Notes: generated by a model not told the origin, from the sequence alone. Numbered from the stretch's first letter, positions 44,444-53,567 are shown. The stretch is DNA of 64,000 bases from Streptomyces luteogriseus (GCF_014205055.1 NZ_JACHMS010000001.1:3658001-3722000); one strand, 5' to 3'. A program made the numbers and translations.

Positions 44444-44914
44444 TCAGCCGACCTCGTTCTGCGCCACCGCTTCGCCGTGGACCACCACGTCGCCGCTGTA
44501 GAACATGCCCGTGAAGACCGGGGAGTACGTGAGCTGTACTTCGACCTGTACCTGCTGGGCGTCGGCCGCCACGCAGTGGGTCGCGCCGATGTCCGCGCCC
44601 GTCATGTCCATCTCGCGGGCGAAGGCCTTCACGCGGGCGTTGCAGTTCTCGAAGTTGATCGGGGCCGGGCCGCCCTCGTTCTCGTAGAGGGCGTCGCGGT
44701 CGATGTCCTGGGCCGCGTAACGGGCGGCCTGTTCGGCGATGTCGGCGGCGCGCTCCCGCTTGGAGATGGACAGGCCGCCGTCGATGACGAACGCGGAGAG
44801 GGAGAGGAAGACGAGCGTGAAGATGATGACCGCGCCGGCACCGGAGCCGCGGTCGTCCAGACGTGCGCGACGGGCCGCCCACCAGGACGGCCGGAAGGAC
44901 CGAAGACGTCTCAC
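44444..44914 (-). CDS. TadG-like pilus-associated protein (TadE/G family)
   Basis: 156 residues. One N-terminal helix (AVIIFTLVFLSLSAFVIDGG) follows the RLDDRGSGAG turn, and LSISKRERAADIAEQAARYAAQDID matches the TadG/TadE-like Flp pilus family. Unlike the two pseudopilins upstream it lacks a glutamate at +5 after the Gly, so prepilin peptidase cleavage is doubtful. It is the last gene of the tad cluster. GTG 44914 overlaps the preceding stop (GTGA). Confidence 0.82.
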   Translation of the reverse strand: MRRLRSFRPSWWAARRARLDDRGSGAGAVIIFTLVFLSLSAFVIDGGLSISKRERAADIAEQAARYAAQDIDRDALYENEGGPAPINFENCNARVKAFAREMDMTGADIGATHCVAADAQQVQVEVQLTYSPVFTGMFYSGDVVVHGEAVAQNEVG

Positions 44915-45339
44915 ACCGACCTCCGGAACGGATCGAGCGGGGAGCTGAAGCTCGCCGACAGGGTCGTCGGGATGTCCAGGCCGAGCATGGCGAGACCCCG
45001 CACCTGGCAGCTCACCTCGACCGTGAAGATGGTGTCCGGCTCGAAGCCCGGGCTGGTCTGCGTGACGGTCACGGGACCCGAGCAGACGTCCCCCAGGTTC
45101 GCCTCCGCGGCCTTCTTGGCCTCGGCCATGGCCGTCGCGTGGTCCTTCTGGATCGAGCCCGCGCGGGCCGCGTCCCGGGCCGCTCCGTCGAGCGCTCCGC
45201 GGCCGTCCACGAGCTGGCCGAAGGCCACCAGGACCAGGATGAAGAGGATCATCACCGGCGCGAGGATCACGACCTCGACGGTGGACAGGCCGCTGTCGTC
45301 CGCGGACCGCCGGTCCCCGGTGAGGGAAGGGACGGACAT
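44911..45339 (-). CDS. TadE-family pseudopilin
   Basis: 142 residues. DDSGLSTVEVVILAPVMILFILVLVAFG is a prepilin cleavage region plus hydrophobic helix: Gly, then Glu at +5. GRGALDGAARDAARAG follows, typical of TadE. The soluble part is a small domain with cysteines in DVCSG and EVSCQV. It should be processed by the prepilin peptidase and join the Flp pilus machinery. Start ATG 45339, directly after the stop of the next TadE gene. Confidence 0.88.
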   Translation of the reverse strand: MSVPSLTGDRRSADDSGLSTVEVVILAPVMILFILVLVAFGQLVDGRGALDGAARDAARAGSIQKDHATAMAEAKKAAEANLGDVCSGPVTVTQTSPGFEPDTIFTVEVSCQVRGLAMLGLDIPTTLSASFSSPLDPFRRSV

Positions 45340-45801
45340 TCAGTTCCCCTCGTCCTGTACGAACCGCTCCACCGGCCCCGCCGACTGAGCGTGCACCGTC
45401 AGGTCCAGCCCGGGAAACACCGACGGGACCCTCGCCTCGATCTCCACGCCCACCGTGTTCTGCTCCGGCTGCACCATCGTCACGTCCGGGGACAGGACCA
45501 GTTGGGGGCCGAGCTGGCGGATGTAGCTGTCGACGACGTCCCGCGCCTCGCCCCGCCACGCGCCCGGTTGTTCGTCGGCCGTGGCACGGGCCTTGCGGGC
45601 TCCGGCCTGGGCCGCCGCCTGGGCGACGTGGTCGGCGAAGAAGTACAGGGCGAACTGCACGGTCGCGAAGATCATGAAGAAGAGGACCGGGGTGAGCAGC
45701 ACGAACTCGATCGCGGTCATGCCTGAGTCGCCGCGGGCGGCCGCCCGTTCCCGTGCGGCCCGCACCCGGCGGCGTACCCGTCTGCTGACGTCTGCCGGCA
45801 T
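45340..45801 (-). CDS. TadE-family pseudopilin, second copy
   Basis: 153 residues. RGDSGMTAIEFVLLTPVLFF is a full prepilin motif (Gly, Glu at +5, then Phe), with an aromatic-rich helix after it and AAAQAGARKARA behind. The 28 residues before the cleavage site are very basic (RRVRRRVRAARERAAAR). Start ATG 45801; the internal ATG before TAIEF would remove the cleavage site. Two TadE and one TadG-like protein are typical minor pilins of Tad systems in actinobacteria. Confidence 0.86.
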   Translation of the reverse strand: MPADVSRRVRRRVRAARERAAARGDSGMTAIEFVLLTPVLFFMIFATVQFALYFFADHVAQAAAQAGARKARATADEQPGAWRGEARDVVDSYIRQLGPQLVLSPDVTMVQPEQNTVGVEIEARVPSVFPGLDLTVHAQSAGPVERFVQDEGN

Positions 45802-45830
45802 CCCCGTGAACCCCGTTGCTCTCGAGACGG

Positions 45831-46082
45831 TCAGCAGGTCTTGCCCGCGTCCGCACCCTTGATGCAGTCGCCGACCTTGTTGGCGCCCTCGCTGAGCGCG
45901 GCGTTGATGATGGCGGCCACGACTCCGACGATCGCCACGACGACCGCGGAGATGATGACCCACTCGACCGCGGAGGCACCGCGGTCCAGCTCGCCGGAGC
46001 GGGCCCGCTCGGTGCGGGCCTGGAGGAAGGTGACGAGGAAGTCCACGGCGGGGATGCCGGTGTGGAAGTTGCGTCCGTTCAT
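45831..46082 (-). CDS. flp: Flp/Fap-type pilin
   Basis: 83 residues. The motif DRGASAVEWVIISAVVVAI is the Flp prepilin site: cleavage after Gly35, Glu at +5 and Trp in place of the usual Tyr at +6. The mature product would be 48 residues, with one helix and a short C-terminal part holding two cysteines (GDCIKG, GKTC). The 35-residue leader is longer than in most Flp proteins. ATG 46082 has AAAGGA ten bases upstream. It is the likely major subunit of the pilus. Confidence 0.88.
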   Translation of the reverse strand: MNGRNFHTGIPAVDFLVTFLQARTERARSGELDRGASAVEWVIISAVVVAIVGVVAAIINAALSEGANKVGDCIKGADAGKTC

Positions 46083-46156
46083 GACGTCTTGTCCTTTCGA
46101 AATCGGTTCACGGAGGTTCTGGACTCGTGAAGGTCGCTGCAAGGCTCATGCACGGC

Positions 46157-47080
46157 TCACTGCACCTGGAACACCCGCATCGCCGCCGGAAAGATCAGGA
46201 ACACCAGGAACCCGGCGCACAGCAGCAGCTGCGCCACGAGCATCGACTGGGACTTCTCGCCCGCGCTGCCCTCGATCTCGGCGAGTTCGCGGTGCCGCAT
46301 GGTCTCGGCACGGGAGGCGAGGGACTCGCGGACCTTGGCGCCGTCGTCCGCGACCAGGGCCAGGGAGGCGGAGAGGTCCTTGAGTTCCTCGACGCCGATC
46401 TCCTCGCCGAGCGCGCCGAGGGCCTGCCACTGGCTGACGCCGGTGATGCGGGCGTCGGACAGGGCGTTGCGGATGCGCTGGTTGGCCCAGCCGTCGGAGA
46501 TCTCGGCCGCCGCCATGAGGGCCTCGGGCAGACCGCGTCCGCCGGCGAGGCTCATGGACACCAGGTCGAGGTAGGCGCCGATCACCCGCCGCAGGTCGCG
46601 CCGCTTCTCGGCGGCGTCCCTGCGTACCTCCAGGTCGGGCAGGAAGAAGAAGATCACTCCGAAGAGCAGGGCCAGCCAGACGGGGATGATCGGGTTCCTG
46701 CCGAAGCCCAGCGTGTAGACGATGGCGAACATGAACGGGCCGAAGAACAGGCCGGCCACGCCCAGCAGCACCTTCGTCGCCAGGAACTTCTCCCAGCTGC
46801 GGTCCAGCACCGCCAGGTCCGCGCGCAGCGAGCGCTGCTCCCAGCCCTGCTGGAGGTAGAACTCCGAGACGCGCAGACCGACTTCGGCCCGCAGCGCGCC
46901 CAGGCGTCCTTTCTCGCGCTCGGCGCGGGCCGACTCGTAGGCCGAGCCGCGGGCCCGCATCGCGTCGATCCGCGCGACCTGTGAGATCGCGCTGCGCTTG
47001 CTCGGCATGAGGGCGCGGACGAGGGCGTAGATGCCCAGGCCGATGACGGCGCCGACGACGAGCGGCATCGTGAGGTCCAT
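46157..47080 (-). CDS. tadC: Tad pilus inner-membrane protein TadC (GspF-like)
   Basis: 307 residues. Helices at the N-terminus, in the middle (KVLLGVAGLFFGPFMFAIVYT and VWLALLFGVIFFFLPDL) and at the end flank the T2SSF/GspF domain: YLDLVSMSLAGGRGLPEALMAAAE and SASLALVADDGAKVRESL. It forms the platform of the pilus motor with TadB. The start A is shared with the TadB stop (TGATG). Confidence 0.9.
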   Translation of the reverse strand: MDLTMPLVVGAVIGLGIYALVRALMPSKRSAISQVARIDAMRARGSAYESARAEREKGRLGALRAEVGLRVSEFYLQQGWEQRSLRADLAVLDRSWEKFLATKVLLGVAGLFFGPFMFAIVYTLGFGRNPIIPVWLALLFGVIFFFLPDLEVRRDAAEKRRDLRRVIGAYLDLVSMSLAGGRGLPEALMAAAEISDGWANQRIRNALSDARITGVSQWQALGALGEEIGVEELKDLSASLALVADDGAKVRESLASRAETMRHRELAEIEGSAGEKSQSMLVAQLLLCAGFLVFLIFPAAMRVFQVQ

Positions 47081-48069
47081 CAGCGTGCCCCTTCTTCCTG
47101 CGGCATCCGCTGCTGGGACTGCGCGTGCGACGGCGTCCTGGGACGGACGAACTGGACGGAGGCCTCGTCGCGGACCAGGAAACGCTCGGGCGTCTCGATG
47201 GTGGACAGCTTGCGCAGCCACCAGAACCCGAGTGCGAACAGGCCGCAGACACAGGCCAGGACGAGCTGGCCGACGGCCGTTCCGTACGGCTCCACGAAAT
47301 CGCGGTTGAAGATCGACAGGCCGAGGACGAAGGCGACGGACACCGCGACGACGATCTGCACGGACCTGCGGGTCGACGCGCGCTGGGCCATGACCCGCTG
47401 GCGCATGTCGACCTCCTCGCGGGCCGACTTGGCCAGGGCGCCGAGGACTTGGCGCAGGCCCGGGCCGCGCAGACGGGCGTTGAGGATGAGGGCCGCGACG
47501 ATGATGTCGGCGGAGGCGTCGTCGATCTCGTCGGCGAGTTGCTGGAGCGCCTCGGGCAGCGGGGTGCGGGCGCGCAGCCGGTCGACGAGGGCGTCGAGAT
47601 GGGGCCGCAGCACGGGTGCCGCGGCGCGGGCGGAGGCCGGGATGGCCTGCTCCAAGCCCACGGCGCCGGCGATGGTGTCGCGCAGGGACTCCGTCCAGGA
47701 GGCCAGGGCCTCCACGCGGCGCATGGCGGCCCGTTCCTCACCGGCACCGCCGAACAGGCGGTCCCAGAAGAAGACGAGGACACCGGCCGCGATGCCCGCG
47801 ACGGCCCAGCGGGTGAGGACGAGGACGACCAGGCCGACGATGGCGGCGAGCGAGCCGCGCTGGCCGGCGAAGCGGATCAGTTCGCTCGCCCGCTCGGCGG
47901 CCTTCTGCTTCTCGTGGTCGGGCTTGGCGGGCAGCCCGCGGATGGCGATGAGGAGGAGGGCGAGTCCGCCGCCGACGGCGACGCCGCTGCCAATCGAGTA
48001 CAGGACGGTGGTGGAGAACAGGCCGCCCATGGAGCCGAGCGAGCCGAGTGCCGCGAGATTCGTGTTCAT
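47080..48069 (-). CDS. tadB: Tad pilus inner-membrane protein TadB (GspF-like)
   Basis: 329 residues with helices near 22-42, 75-105, 235-255 and 265-285 and a T2SSF domain between them (WTESLRDTIAGAVGLEQAI, RARTPLPEALQQLADEIDD, LRQVLGALAKSAREEVDMRQRV). It pairs with TadC as the membrane platform. It starts 7 bases after the ATPase stop. Confidence 0.9.
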   Translation of the reverse strand: MNTNLAALGSLGSMGGLFSTTVLYSIGSGVAVGGGLALLLIAIRGLPAKPDHEKQKAAERASELIRFAGQRGSLAAIVGLVVLVLTRWAVAGIAAGVLVFFWDRLFGGAGEERAAMRRVEALASWTESLRDTIAGAVGLEQAIPASARAAAPVLRPHLDALVDRLRARTPLPEALQQLADEIDDASADIIVAALILNARLRGPGLRQVLGALAKSAREEVDMRQRVMAQRASTRRSVQIVVAVSVAFVLGLSIFNRDFVEPYGTAVGQLVLACVCGLFALGFWWLRKLSTIETPERFLVRDEASVQFVRPRTPSHAQSQQRMPQEEGAR

Positions 48070-48076
48070 TCCCGGC

Positions 48077-49384
48077 TCACCCCCAGGTCCCGGTCGGCCG
48101 GTAGCCGTGTGCCATCAGTTCCTCCAGGCAGGCTATGGGGGCGTGCGGCACGATCCGGCCGTCGGGGGCCTCCGCGAACACCTCGCTGGACAGCACCCGT
48201 CCGTCGACGCCGTTGACCTCGCGGACGGAGGTGACCATGCGCTGGAGGCGGCCGCCGTTGCCGTAGTTGTTGCGCCGCTGGATGAAGACGACGAAGTTGA
48301 CCGCGCCCGCGATCAGCATCTGGCTGGCCTCGATGGGCAGCCGCTCCGTGGCCTGCAGCGCGTAGGTGGAAATACGGTTGAAGACCTCGTGCGAGCTGTT
48401 GGCGTGGATCGTGGACAGGGAGCCGTCGTTGCCCTGCGACATGGCGTTGAGCATGGTGACGATCTCGTCGCCGAGGACCTCACCGACGATGACGCGGGAG
48501 GGGTTCATACGCAGCGAGCGTCGTACCAGTTCCGCCATCGAAATGGTGCCCTGGCCCTCGGAGTTGGGCAGGCGTTCCTCGAAGGCGACGACGTTGGGGT
48601 GCAGGTCGGGGAAGGTGTCGAGGCCGAGCTCCAGGGCCCGTTCGACGGTGATGAGGCGCTCGTGCGGCGGGATCTCGTTGGCGAGGGCGCGCAGGAGCGT
48701 GGTCTTGCCGGCGTTGGTGGCGCCGGCGATCATGATGTTCTTGCGGGCGCGGACCGCGCAGGCCATGAAGTGGGCGACCTCGGGCGACAGGGTGCCGTTG
48801 CCGACGAGGTCGGAGATGAACACCTTGCCCATGCGCGCGCGGCGGATGGACAGGGCGGGGCGCCGGGTGACGTCCATGACGGCCGACAGACGCGAACCGT
48901 CGGGCAGGCGCAGGTCCAGCTGCGGGTTGGCCGAGTCGAACGGCCGGGAGGACAGACCGGAGTACGCGCCGAGCACCTGGATGAGCTCGATGAGCTCCTC
49001 GTCGGTCTCGGCGACGGGATCACCCTGCGCCTCACGGCCGTCGGCGTACCCGATGAACACCTGGTCGCAGCCGTTAATGTCGATGTTCTCGACCTCGGGG
49101 TTGTCCAGCAGCGGCTGGAGCCGGCCGACGCCGAACAGCGCGGCGTGCACGGCGGCCGCGTACTGCTCCTCGGTCTCGGCGTCCAGTGGCGTACGGCCCG
49201 CGTTGATCTCGGAGCGGGCGTATTCCTCCAGGATCTGGGCTATGACGGCACGGGCGTACTGCCGTTCGTCCTCCGTGGACATCGGGGTGACGCCCGCGAC
49301 CTGGTCCTGTCGGCGCTGCTCGGCGATGCGGTCGCCGGCGTCCTGACGGAACCGCTTGACCAACTGGTGGTCGACAGCGGTCAT
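48077..49384 (-). CDS. tadA: Tad secretion ATPase TadA/CpaF
   Basis: 435 residues. GspE/PilT-type hexameric ATPase that drives pilus assembly. Walker A is GATNAGKTT. The Asp box is ERALELGLDTFPDLHPNVVAFEER, Walker B is PSRVIVGEVLGDE, and the His box is GSLSTIHANSSHEVF. An N-terminal helical domain precedes the catalytic half. Its ATG overlaps the TadZ stop (ATGA). Confidence 0.95.
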   Translation of the reverse strand: MTAVDHQLVKRFRQDAGDRIAEQRRQDQVAGVTPMSTEDERQYARAVIAQILEEYARSEINAGRTPLDAETEEQYAAAVHAALFGVGRLQPLLDNPEVENIDINGCDQVFIGYADGREAQGDPVAETDEELIELIQVLGAYSGLSSRPFDSANPQLDLRLPDGSRLSAVMDVTRRPALSIRRARMGKVFISDLVGNGTLSPEVAHFMACAVRARKNIMIAGATNAGKTTLLRALANEIPPHERLITVERALELGLDTFPDLHPNVVAFEERLPNSEGQGTISMAELVRRSLRMNPSRVIVGEVLGDEIVTMLNAMSQGNDGSLSTIHANSSHEVFNRISTYALQATERLPIEASQMLIAGAVNFVVFIQRRNNYGNGGRLQRMVTSVREVNGVDGRVLSSEVFAEAPDGRIVPHAPIACLEELMAHGYRPTGTWG

Positions 49385-50271
49385 GCGCCGGCCCCCGCGT
49401 GGCCCTGCATCTGGCCCGGGGCGTGCGGGGCGTGGTGGGCCTGGGGTGCCTGGTTGGCCTGCGCGGAGGCGGCCCAGGCGGCGCCGTACTGCTGGTAGAG
49501 GTCGGCGGCGACCTTGCGGGCCGAGCGGATCAGCAGCGACTTGTCGAGCCGACCGCGCTTACGGCCGGCCAGCTGGTCGGCGCCGGCCGGATCGTCGGCG
49601 ATGGTGCCGACCACGCGGGCGCCGGTCTGCGCGTGCACGAGCATGTCGTTGACCTGCGAGGCGAGCTTGCCGGCCGTGCCGGTGTCGGCGATCAGGACGA
49701 CACCGATCATGGGGGTGCCGAGGCTCGCGGCGCCGCGCGGTCCGCCGTGCAGCTTGCCCGCGAGGGCGGCGGCGCGGTCACGGACGCGGGCGATGGCCTC
49801 GGGCTCGGTGCGCGAGACGAGTAGCACGAGCGCGGCGTGCGGGAAGAGTTCGACGGCCGGGGTGTCGCCGCTGATGCGTCCGCAGTCGGCGATCACGTCG
49901 GCGGCGGCGTGCGGGGAGTCGGCGAGGGAGCTGAAGGCGTGTCCGAGGGTCGGCCACAACCCCGCGAGTCCGGCGGCCTGTTCGGCGATCCCCAGTCCGA
50001 CGAGGACCTCGAGCCCGCCGCTCAGCGGCTGCACGTGGTCCCACAGCTGGTCGGGCACGAGGCCGCGGCGTGCGGTTGCGGCGATGGACAGCATGCCGGT
50101 GTTGGGGTTGAGCGGTCCGCCGTGCGCGGCCGCGCTGCGGTAGACGAGGTCACCGCCCGCCGGGTCCGCCTCGGCGAGCAGGACGCGCCGCGGCCAGACC
50201 GCCGCGAGGGCGACGGCCGCGGTGGTGACGCCGGGGGAACCCTTGTCGGCGGCGAGAGCGATGAGCGCCAT
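49381..50271 (-). CDS. tadZ: TadZ/CpaE-like MinD-family protein with degenerate Walker A
   Basis: 296 residues. MALIALAADKGSPGVTTAAVALA aligns with the MinD deviant P-loop KGGVGKTT, but the second lysine is Val (GSPGVTT), so ATP hydrolysis is unlikely. Other MinD-like segments remain (LLAEADPAGGDL, VIADCGRISGDTPAVELF, ALVLLVSRTEPEAIARV). TadZ proteins mark the pole or site of pilus assembly. The C-terminal 30 residues are Gln/Ala/His-rich. Start ATG 50271. Confidence 0.86.
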   Translation of the reverse strand: MALIALAADKGSPGVTTAAVALAAVWPRRVLLAEADPAGGDLVYRSAAAHGGPLNPNTGMLSIAATARRGLVPDQLWDHVQPLSGGLEVLVGLGIAEQAAGLAGLWPTLGHAFSSLADSPHAAADVIADCGRISGDTPAVELFPHAALVLLVSRTEPEAIARVRDRAAALAGKLHGGPRGAASLGTPMIGVVLIADTGTAGKLASQVNDMLVHAQTGARVVGTIADDPAGADQLAGRKRGRLDKSLLIRSARKVAADLYQQYGAAWAASAQANQAPQAHHAPHAPGQMQGHAGAGA

Positions 50272-50288
50272 GGGTCGAGTGCCGCCTT

Positions 50289-51011
50289 CTAGTTGCCGGG
50301 GACGCGCACGATGGCGACCTGGTTCGACGCCGCCGCCGAGGCGAGCGCTGCCGCGTCGGCCTCGTCGACGAGGACGGTGATCGAGAGGTTGCCCGTGCTC
50401 ACGGTGGCGTCGTCGTCCGCCGAGACGGTGTTCACGCGCGCGTCGTCGACGAGGGCGCCGCCGGAAGTGGAGGTGCCGCTCGAACCGCTGTTGCTGTCGG
50501 AGCTGTTCGAACCGGAGCCGGTGGAGCTGACGCGGTAGGCGGAGACGAGGTCGCCGGCCTTGATGTCCGCGGGGTACGTGCCCTCCTTGAGGGCGAGTCC
50601 GACGGAGGCCTTGCCCGCGGGCAGGCTGGCCTTCTTGGCGAACATCTGGCCCATCACGACCGTGTCGGAGTAGATGGTGGACTTGGCCTTGAGGGTCTTC
50701 AGCGTGGCCAGCTGGTCCCACGTGACGTAGTTGATGCTGTCGTCGGCGGCGACCATCACCGAGGTCACATTGTCACCGACGGACTCCCCGGCCTGGATCT
50801 CCTTCGTCACCTTGACGACCTCGACCCGGTTGCCGACCTGGAGCACGAGCATCGTCACGCCCAGCGCGCCCACCAGGATCAGCAGCACCGCGAGCGCGGC
50901 CAGTGCCGGTTTGCGCTCGCGAGGCGGGGTGGGAAGCCGGTCGCCGACCGACGGCTGAGCCGGAGCGGCGGAACGACCGGCGCCCGCCCCCGTACGCTCT
51001 TGGATCTTCAC
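50289..51011 (-). CDS. RcpC/CpaB-like SAF-domain pilus assembly protein
   Basis: 240 residues. One N-terminal helix (LAALAVLLILVGALGVTMLVLQVG) is followed by a SAF domain (EVVKVTKEIQAGESVGDNV, LKAKSTIYSDTVVMGQMF, KASVGLALKEGTYPADIKAGDLVSAYRV). A Ser/Asn/Gly linker and a C-terminal domain ending IVRVPGN follow. RcpC/CpaB proteins act between the inner membrane and the wall. It is the first gene of the tad transcript. Start GTG 51011 with GGGGAG upstream. Confidence 0.88.
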   Translation of the reverse strand: MKIQERTGAGAGRSAAPAQPSVGDRLPTPPRERKPALAALAVLLILVGALGVTMLVLQVGNRVEVVKVTKEIQAGESVGDNVTSVMVAADDSINYVTWDQLATLKTLKAKSTIYSDTVVMGQMFAKKASLPAGKASVGLALKEGTYPADIKAGDLVSAYRVSSTGSGSNSSDSNSGSSGTSTSGGALVDDARVNTVSADDDATVSTGNLSITVLVDEADAAALASAAASNQVAIVRVPGN

Positions 51012-51454
51012 GCAACCGCTCCCCGTACACCCAAGAAGATGTCTGTCATGTGCCTTCAAAATCGGACACTTCACCCGCGTCGCCCCGTAAAGAGAAGTAC
51101 GGGACGGGCCGGACGTACCCGCCCGACCTGGGCGAATAGCCAGCACTGGGGGTGAGTGTCAAGCCATCGCACCGTATCAGCCGCACATAAGCCCCTCAAG
51201 GCGCTCCCGGCCCCACGGGCCGCAGGTTGCGGCCTGTTATCCATCTGCAACGTCAGCCCTGGCCAACCCGGCCGGAACCAGCCCCGCATGAGAGCACCAC
51301 CTGTGCGCCCGCGAATCGCCATCGACCCCAACGGCCTTTGCCGACGGACGGGTTCGTCACTTGTCGGCCATGATGCCTGCACGATTCACTCACGAAGCCC
51401 GGTGGTCGGCAGGCGCCGATACCCATGTGCGGATGACGTCCGCGGGCGTCGGCG
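51012..51454. other. Intergenic region upstream of the tad operon
   Basis: About 440 bases. The tad promoter is the only element I can place. The rest, including the stretch near 51200-51260 rich in GGCCGCAGGTTGCGGCC-type short inverted repeats, shows no gene. Confidence 0.5.
51133..51162 (-). promoter_or_regulatory. Candidate promoter of the tad operon
   Basis: On the minus strand TTGACA (perfect -35) and TATTCG (weak -10) are 18 bases apart, about 120 bases before the rcpC-like start codon. A leader of that length is plausible. Confidence 0.4.
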
Positions 51455-51976
51455 TCATCCCCGGAGGGCGTCGAGGTCCAGGCGTCCCGGCTGGAGATCC
51501 GCCGGAAGATGCGCCCGCGCCTCCATCTGGCAGGTGCGCAACCTGTCCTTCAGGTCGGTGAATTCCGTCAGCACCTCGAACGCGTAGGCCGCGGCCATCC
51601 TGCAGCGGCCGGTCACGATCTCCTGGAAGAGGATCTCCGTGCACCCACGTACCGCCTCCTTGCACCTCGCCGCGATGTCCTCCTGCTCACCGCCCGTGAG
51701 GTGGCTGAGAACGGCCAGGATGTGCGATCGCCAGGCGAGCGGCACCTGCCGGTCGGCGAGTGCGCCGGCGAGCATCGCGGCGGTCGCGTACGCCGGCTCC
51801 ATGAGATGGGACTGGATGTACACGTGGTTGTCCGCCCAGCCTTCCCCGACCCGGCCCGGGAGCGGGCCGTCCAGCGCGGCGAGGAAGTCCTCGGGGACAT
51901 GGACCGCGCTTCTGTTGCAACCGCAGGTCATCGCCTGCCAGTCATGGCGGGAGATCTCGAAGTCCAGGATTCGCAT
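51455..51976 (-). CDS. Hypothetical protein, helical, 173 aa
   Basis: 173 residues, no family recognised. Sequence is mostly helical: YATAAMLAGALADRQVPLAWRSHIL, ARCKEAVRGCTEILF, MAAAYAFEVLTEFTDLKDRLRTCQMEA. Four cysteines (MTCGCN near the N-terminus, others in helices) could bind metal. No signal peptide or membrane segment, so cytoplasmic. Start ATG 51976, ribosome site weak. Third positions are G/C-rich as in its neighbours, which supports that it is coding. It sits alone between the tad operon and the LCP gene. Confidence 0.65.
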   Translation of the reverse strand: MRILDFEISRHDWQAMTCGCNRSAVHVPEDFLAALDGPLPGRVGEGWADNHVYIQSHLMEPAYATAAMLAGALADRQVPLAWRSHILAVLSHLTGGEQEDIAARCKEAVRGCTEILFQEIVTGRCRMAAAYAFEVLTEFTDLKDRLRTCQMEARAHLPADLQPGRLDLDALRG

Positions 51977-52391
51977 GGGGGATCTGTAGCACTCCGGGGC
52001 CGAGCGGAGGGGTCTCCGGCCGCGCGGCTCGGGGAACTGCCGATCACGAGGACCGATGCGCCCGGCCTCTCCGCGAAGGCCACTCCGGAAGCTGAGCTGG
52101 AGAACTACCGGTACCAGTCCCCTCCCCCGCTCCCCAGCGCCCTGCGCACCTAGCCGGCCGGGTCCGGGGCCACCGGGCTGCGCCGCCCTGTGGCGCCGAC
52201 GCTCACCCGAGCCCGAGCCCGAGCCCTTCGACCGCCTGCCGTTCACCGCGCCGACCCAACCGTCGGCGTCCTGCCTCCGGCGCACCGCGTACGCAGAACT
52301 CAGCGCACTCAGCGCACTCAGCGCACAGTCCACGGGCCGCCCGAGCGGGCCGGGCCGCCCGGATGCACCACTCCGGTGAATGCCTCGCCGG
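51977..52391. other. Gap between hypothetical gene and LCP gene
   Basis: About 415 bases with no supported gene. Two short repeats stand out: three CCGAGC units near 52207-52225 and three perfect copies of CTCAGCGCA (listed separately). Confidence 0.5.
52299..52325. repeat. 9-bp tandem repeat, three perfect copies
   Basis: CTCAGCGCA three times in a row, with a partial fourth (CAGTC) after it, about 65 bases downstream of the LCP gene end. Function unknown; may vary between strains. Confidence 0.85.
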
Positions 52392-53567
52392 TCAGCCGGG
52401 TGGCCGGTCCTCGCGCAGGGCGGTGAACAGGGCACGGGCGCGCCGGTCGTCCCACTTCACCGCGCTGCCCTTGGAGGTGCGCAGGTCAGGGTCGGCCACG
52501 GGCACGTTGAGCCGCCGTCCGCCGCCGCCCGTGGCCTTCCGAAGGGCCTCGAACATCCCCATGAGATCCGGCAGTTCCGTGCCCTCGTCGACGATGAGCG
52601 TGTCGAGGCCCGCGTCCAGGGTCGGGAACGACTTCGACGGGTCGGCGAGCGTGGACGGGGTGGCCGCCTTGCGGGCGAGGGCGGCGAGGAACCTCTGCTG
52701 GTTGCGGGTGCGGCCCAGGTCCCCCTGGGCCTCCTGCTTGCGCTGCCGTACGAAGGCCAGCGCCTCGGCGCCATCCAGGGTCTGGCAGCCGGCGGGCAGG
52801 TCGGCGCCGGAGTCCTCGTCCCGGACGGCCTTGTCCAGGCACAGGTCCACACCGCCGACGGCGTCGACCACGCCCACGAAACCGGCGAAACCGATCTCCG
52901 CGTAGTGGTCGACGCGCACGCCGGTGTTGCGTTCCACGGTCCGCACCAGCAGGTCGGGTCCGCCCAGCGAGAACGCTGCGTTGAGCTTGTCCGGCGCGGC
53001 CCGGTAGCTGCGGCCGGTGCCGGGGTCGACGTAGGGCGGAAGGGTCACCCAGGAGTCGCGCGGCAGGCTGAGCATCGTGGCGCCGTTCGCACCGGTGTGC
53101 AGCAGGATCACCGAGTCGGTACGACGGCCCTCGGCCGAACCGGTGTTGAGGTCCTTGCGGTCCTGCTCCGACAGCCCCTCGCGGCTGTCGGAGCCGACGA
53201 CCAGGTAGGTGGTGCCCTCTCCGGCCGGCACCCGTGCGCCGAGCGCGCCGAGGTCGACCTGCTGGTTGAGCCGGGTGTCGGCCCAGACGTACGTACCTGC
53301 GCCGCCGAGCAGCAGCAAGGACGACAGGACGGCCGCCGTCCGCAGGTACCGGCGGCCCCTGCCCGCCCGGCGCCGCGGATTCCTGCTGCCACGGCCGCCG
53401 CGGGGGCCGGGGCCGCTGTCGTAGCGGCCGGGCGCGGCGGGCGAGGGCATGCCGGGCAGGGGGGAGGTGCGGGTCGAGGGCGGGGGTGCCCGGAAGGACA
53501 GCGGAGGGGCCCCTCTCGGGTCCCGCCCCGTCCGGTGGTCTCCCGGACGATCGGTCCACTCGCTCAT
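52392..53567 (-). CDS. LytR-CpsA-Psr (LCP) family cell-wall ligase
   Basis: 391 residues. A Pro/Arg-rich cytoplasmic N-terminus (about 75 residues) and one helix (TAAVLSSLLLLGGAGTYVW) precede an extracytoplasmic LCP domain: TYLVVGSDSREGL, RRTDSVILLHTG, SLPRDSWVTLPPY, DKLNAAFSLGG, and LAFVRQRKQEAQGDLGRTRNQQRFL. The Asp and Arg residues for Mg and pyrophosphate binding are present. LCP proteins attach teichoic acids, arabinogalactan or other glycopolymers to peptidoglycan. It lies 34 bases after the glycosyltransferase gene on the same strand, so the two probably act on one surface polymer. Start ATG 53567. Confidence 0.92.
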   Translation of the reverse strand: MSEWTDRPGDHRTGRDPRGAPPLSFRAPPPSTRTSPLPGMPSPAAPGRYDSGPGPRGGRGSRNPRRRAGRGRRYLRTAAVLSSLLLLGGAGTYVWADTRLNQQVDLGALGARVPAGEGTTYLVVGSDSREGLSEQDRKDLNTGSAEGRRTDSVILLHTGANGATMLSLPRDSWVTLPPYVDPGTGRSYRAAPDKLNAAFSLGGPDLLVRTVERNTGVRVDHYAEIGFAGFVGVVDAVGGVDLCLDKAVRDEDSGADLPAGCQTLDGAEALAFVRQRKQEAQGDLGRTRNQQRFLAALARKAATPSTLADPSKSFPTLDAGLDTLIVDEGTELPDLMGMFEALRKATGGGGRRLNVPVADPDLRTSKGSAVKWDDRRARALFTALREDRPPG

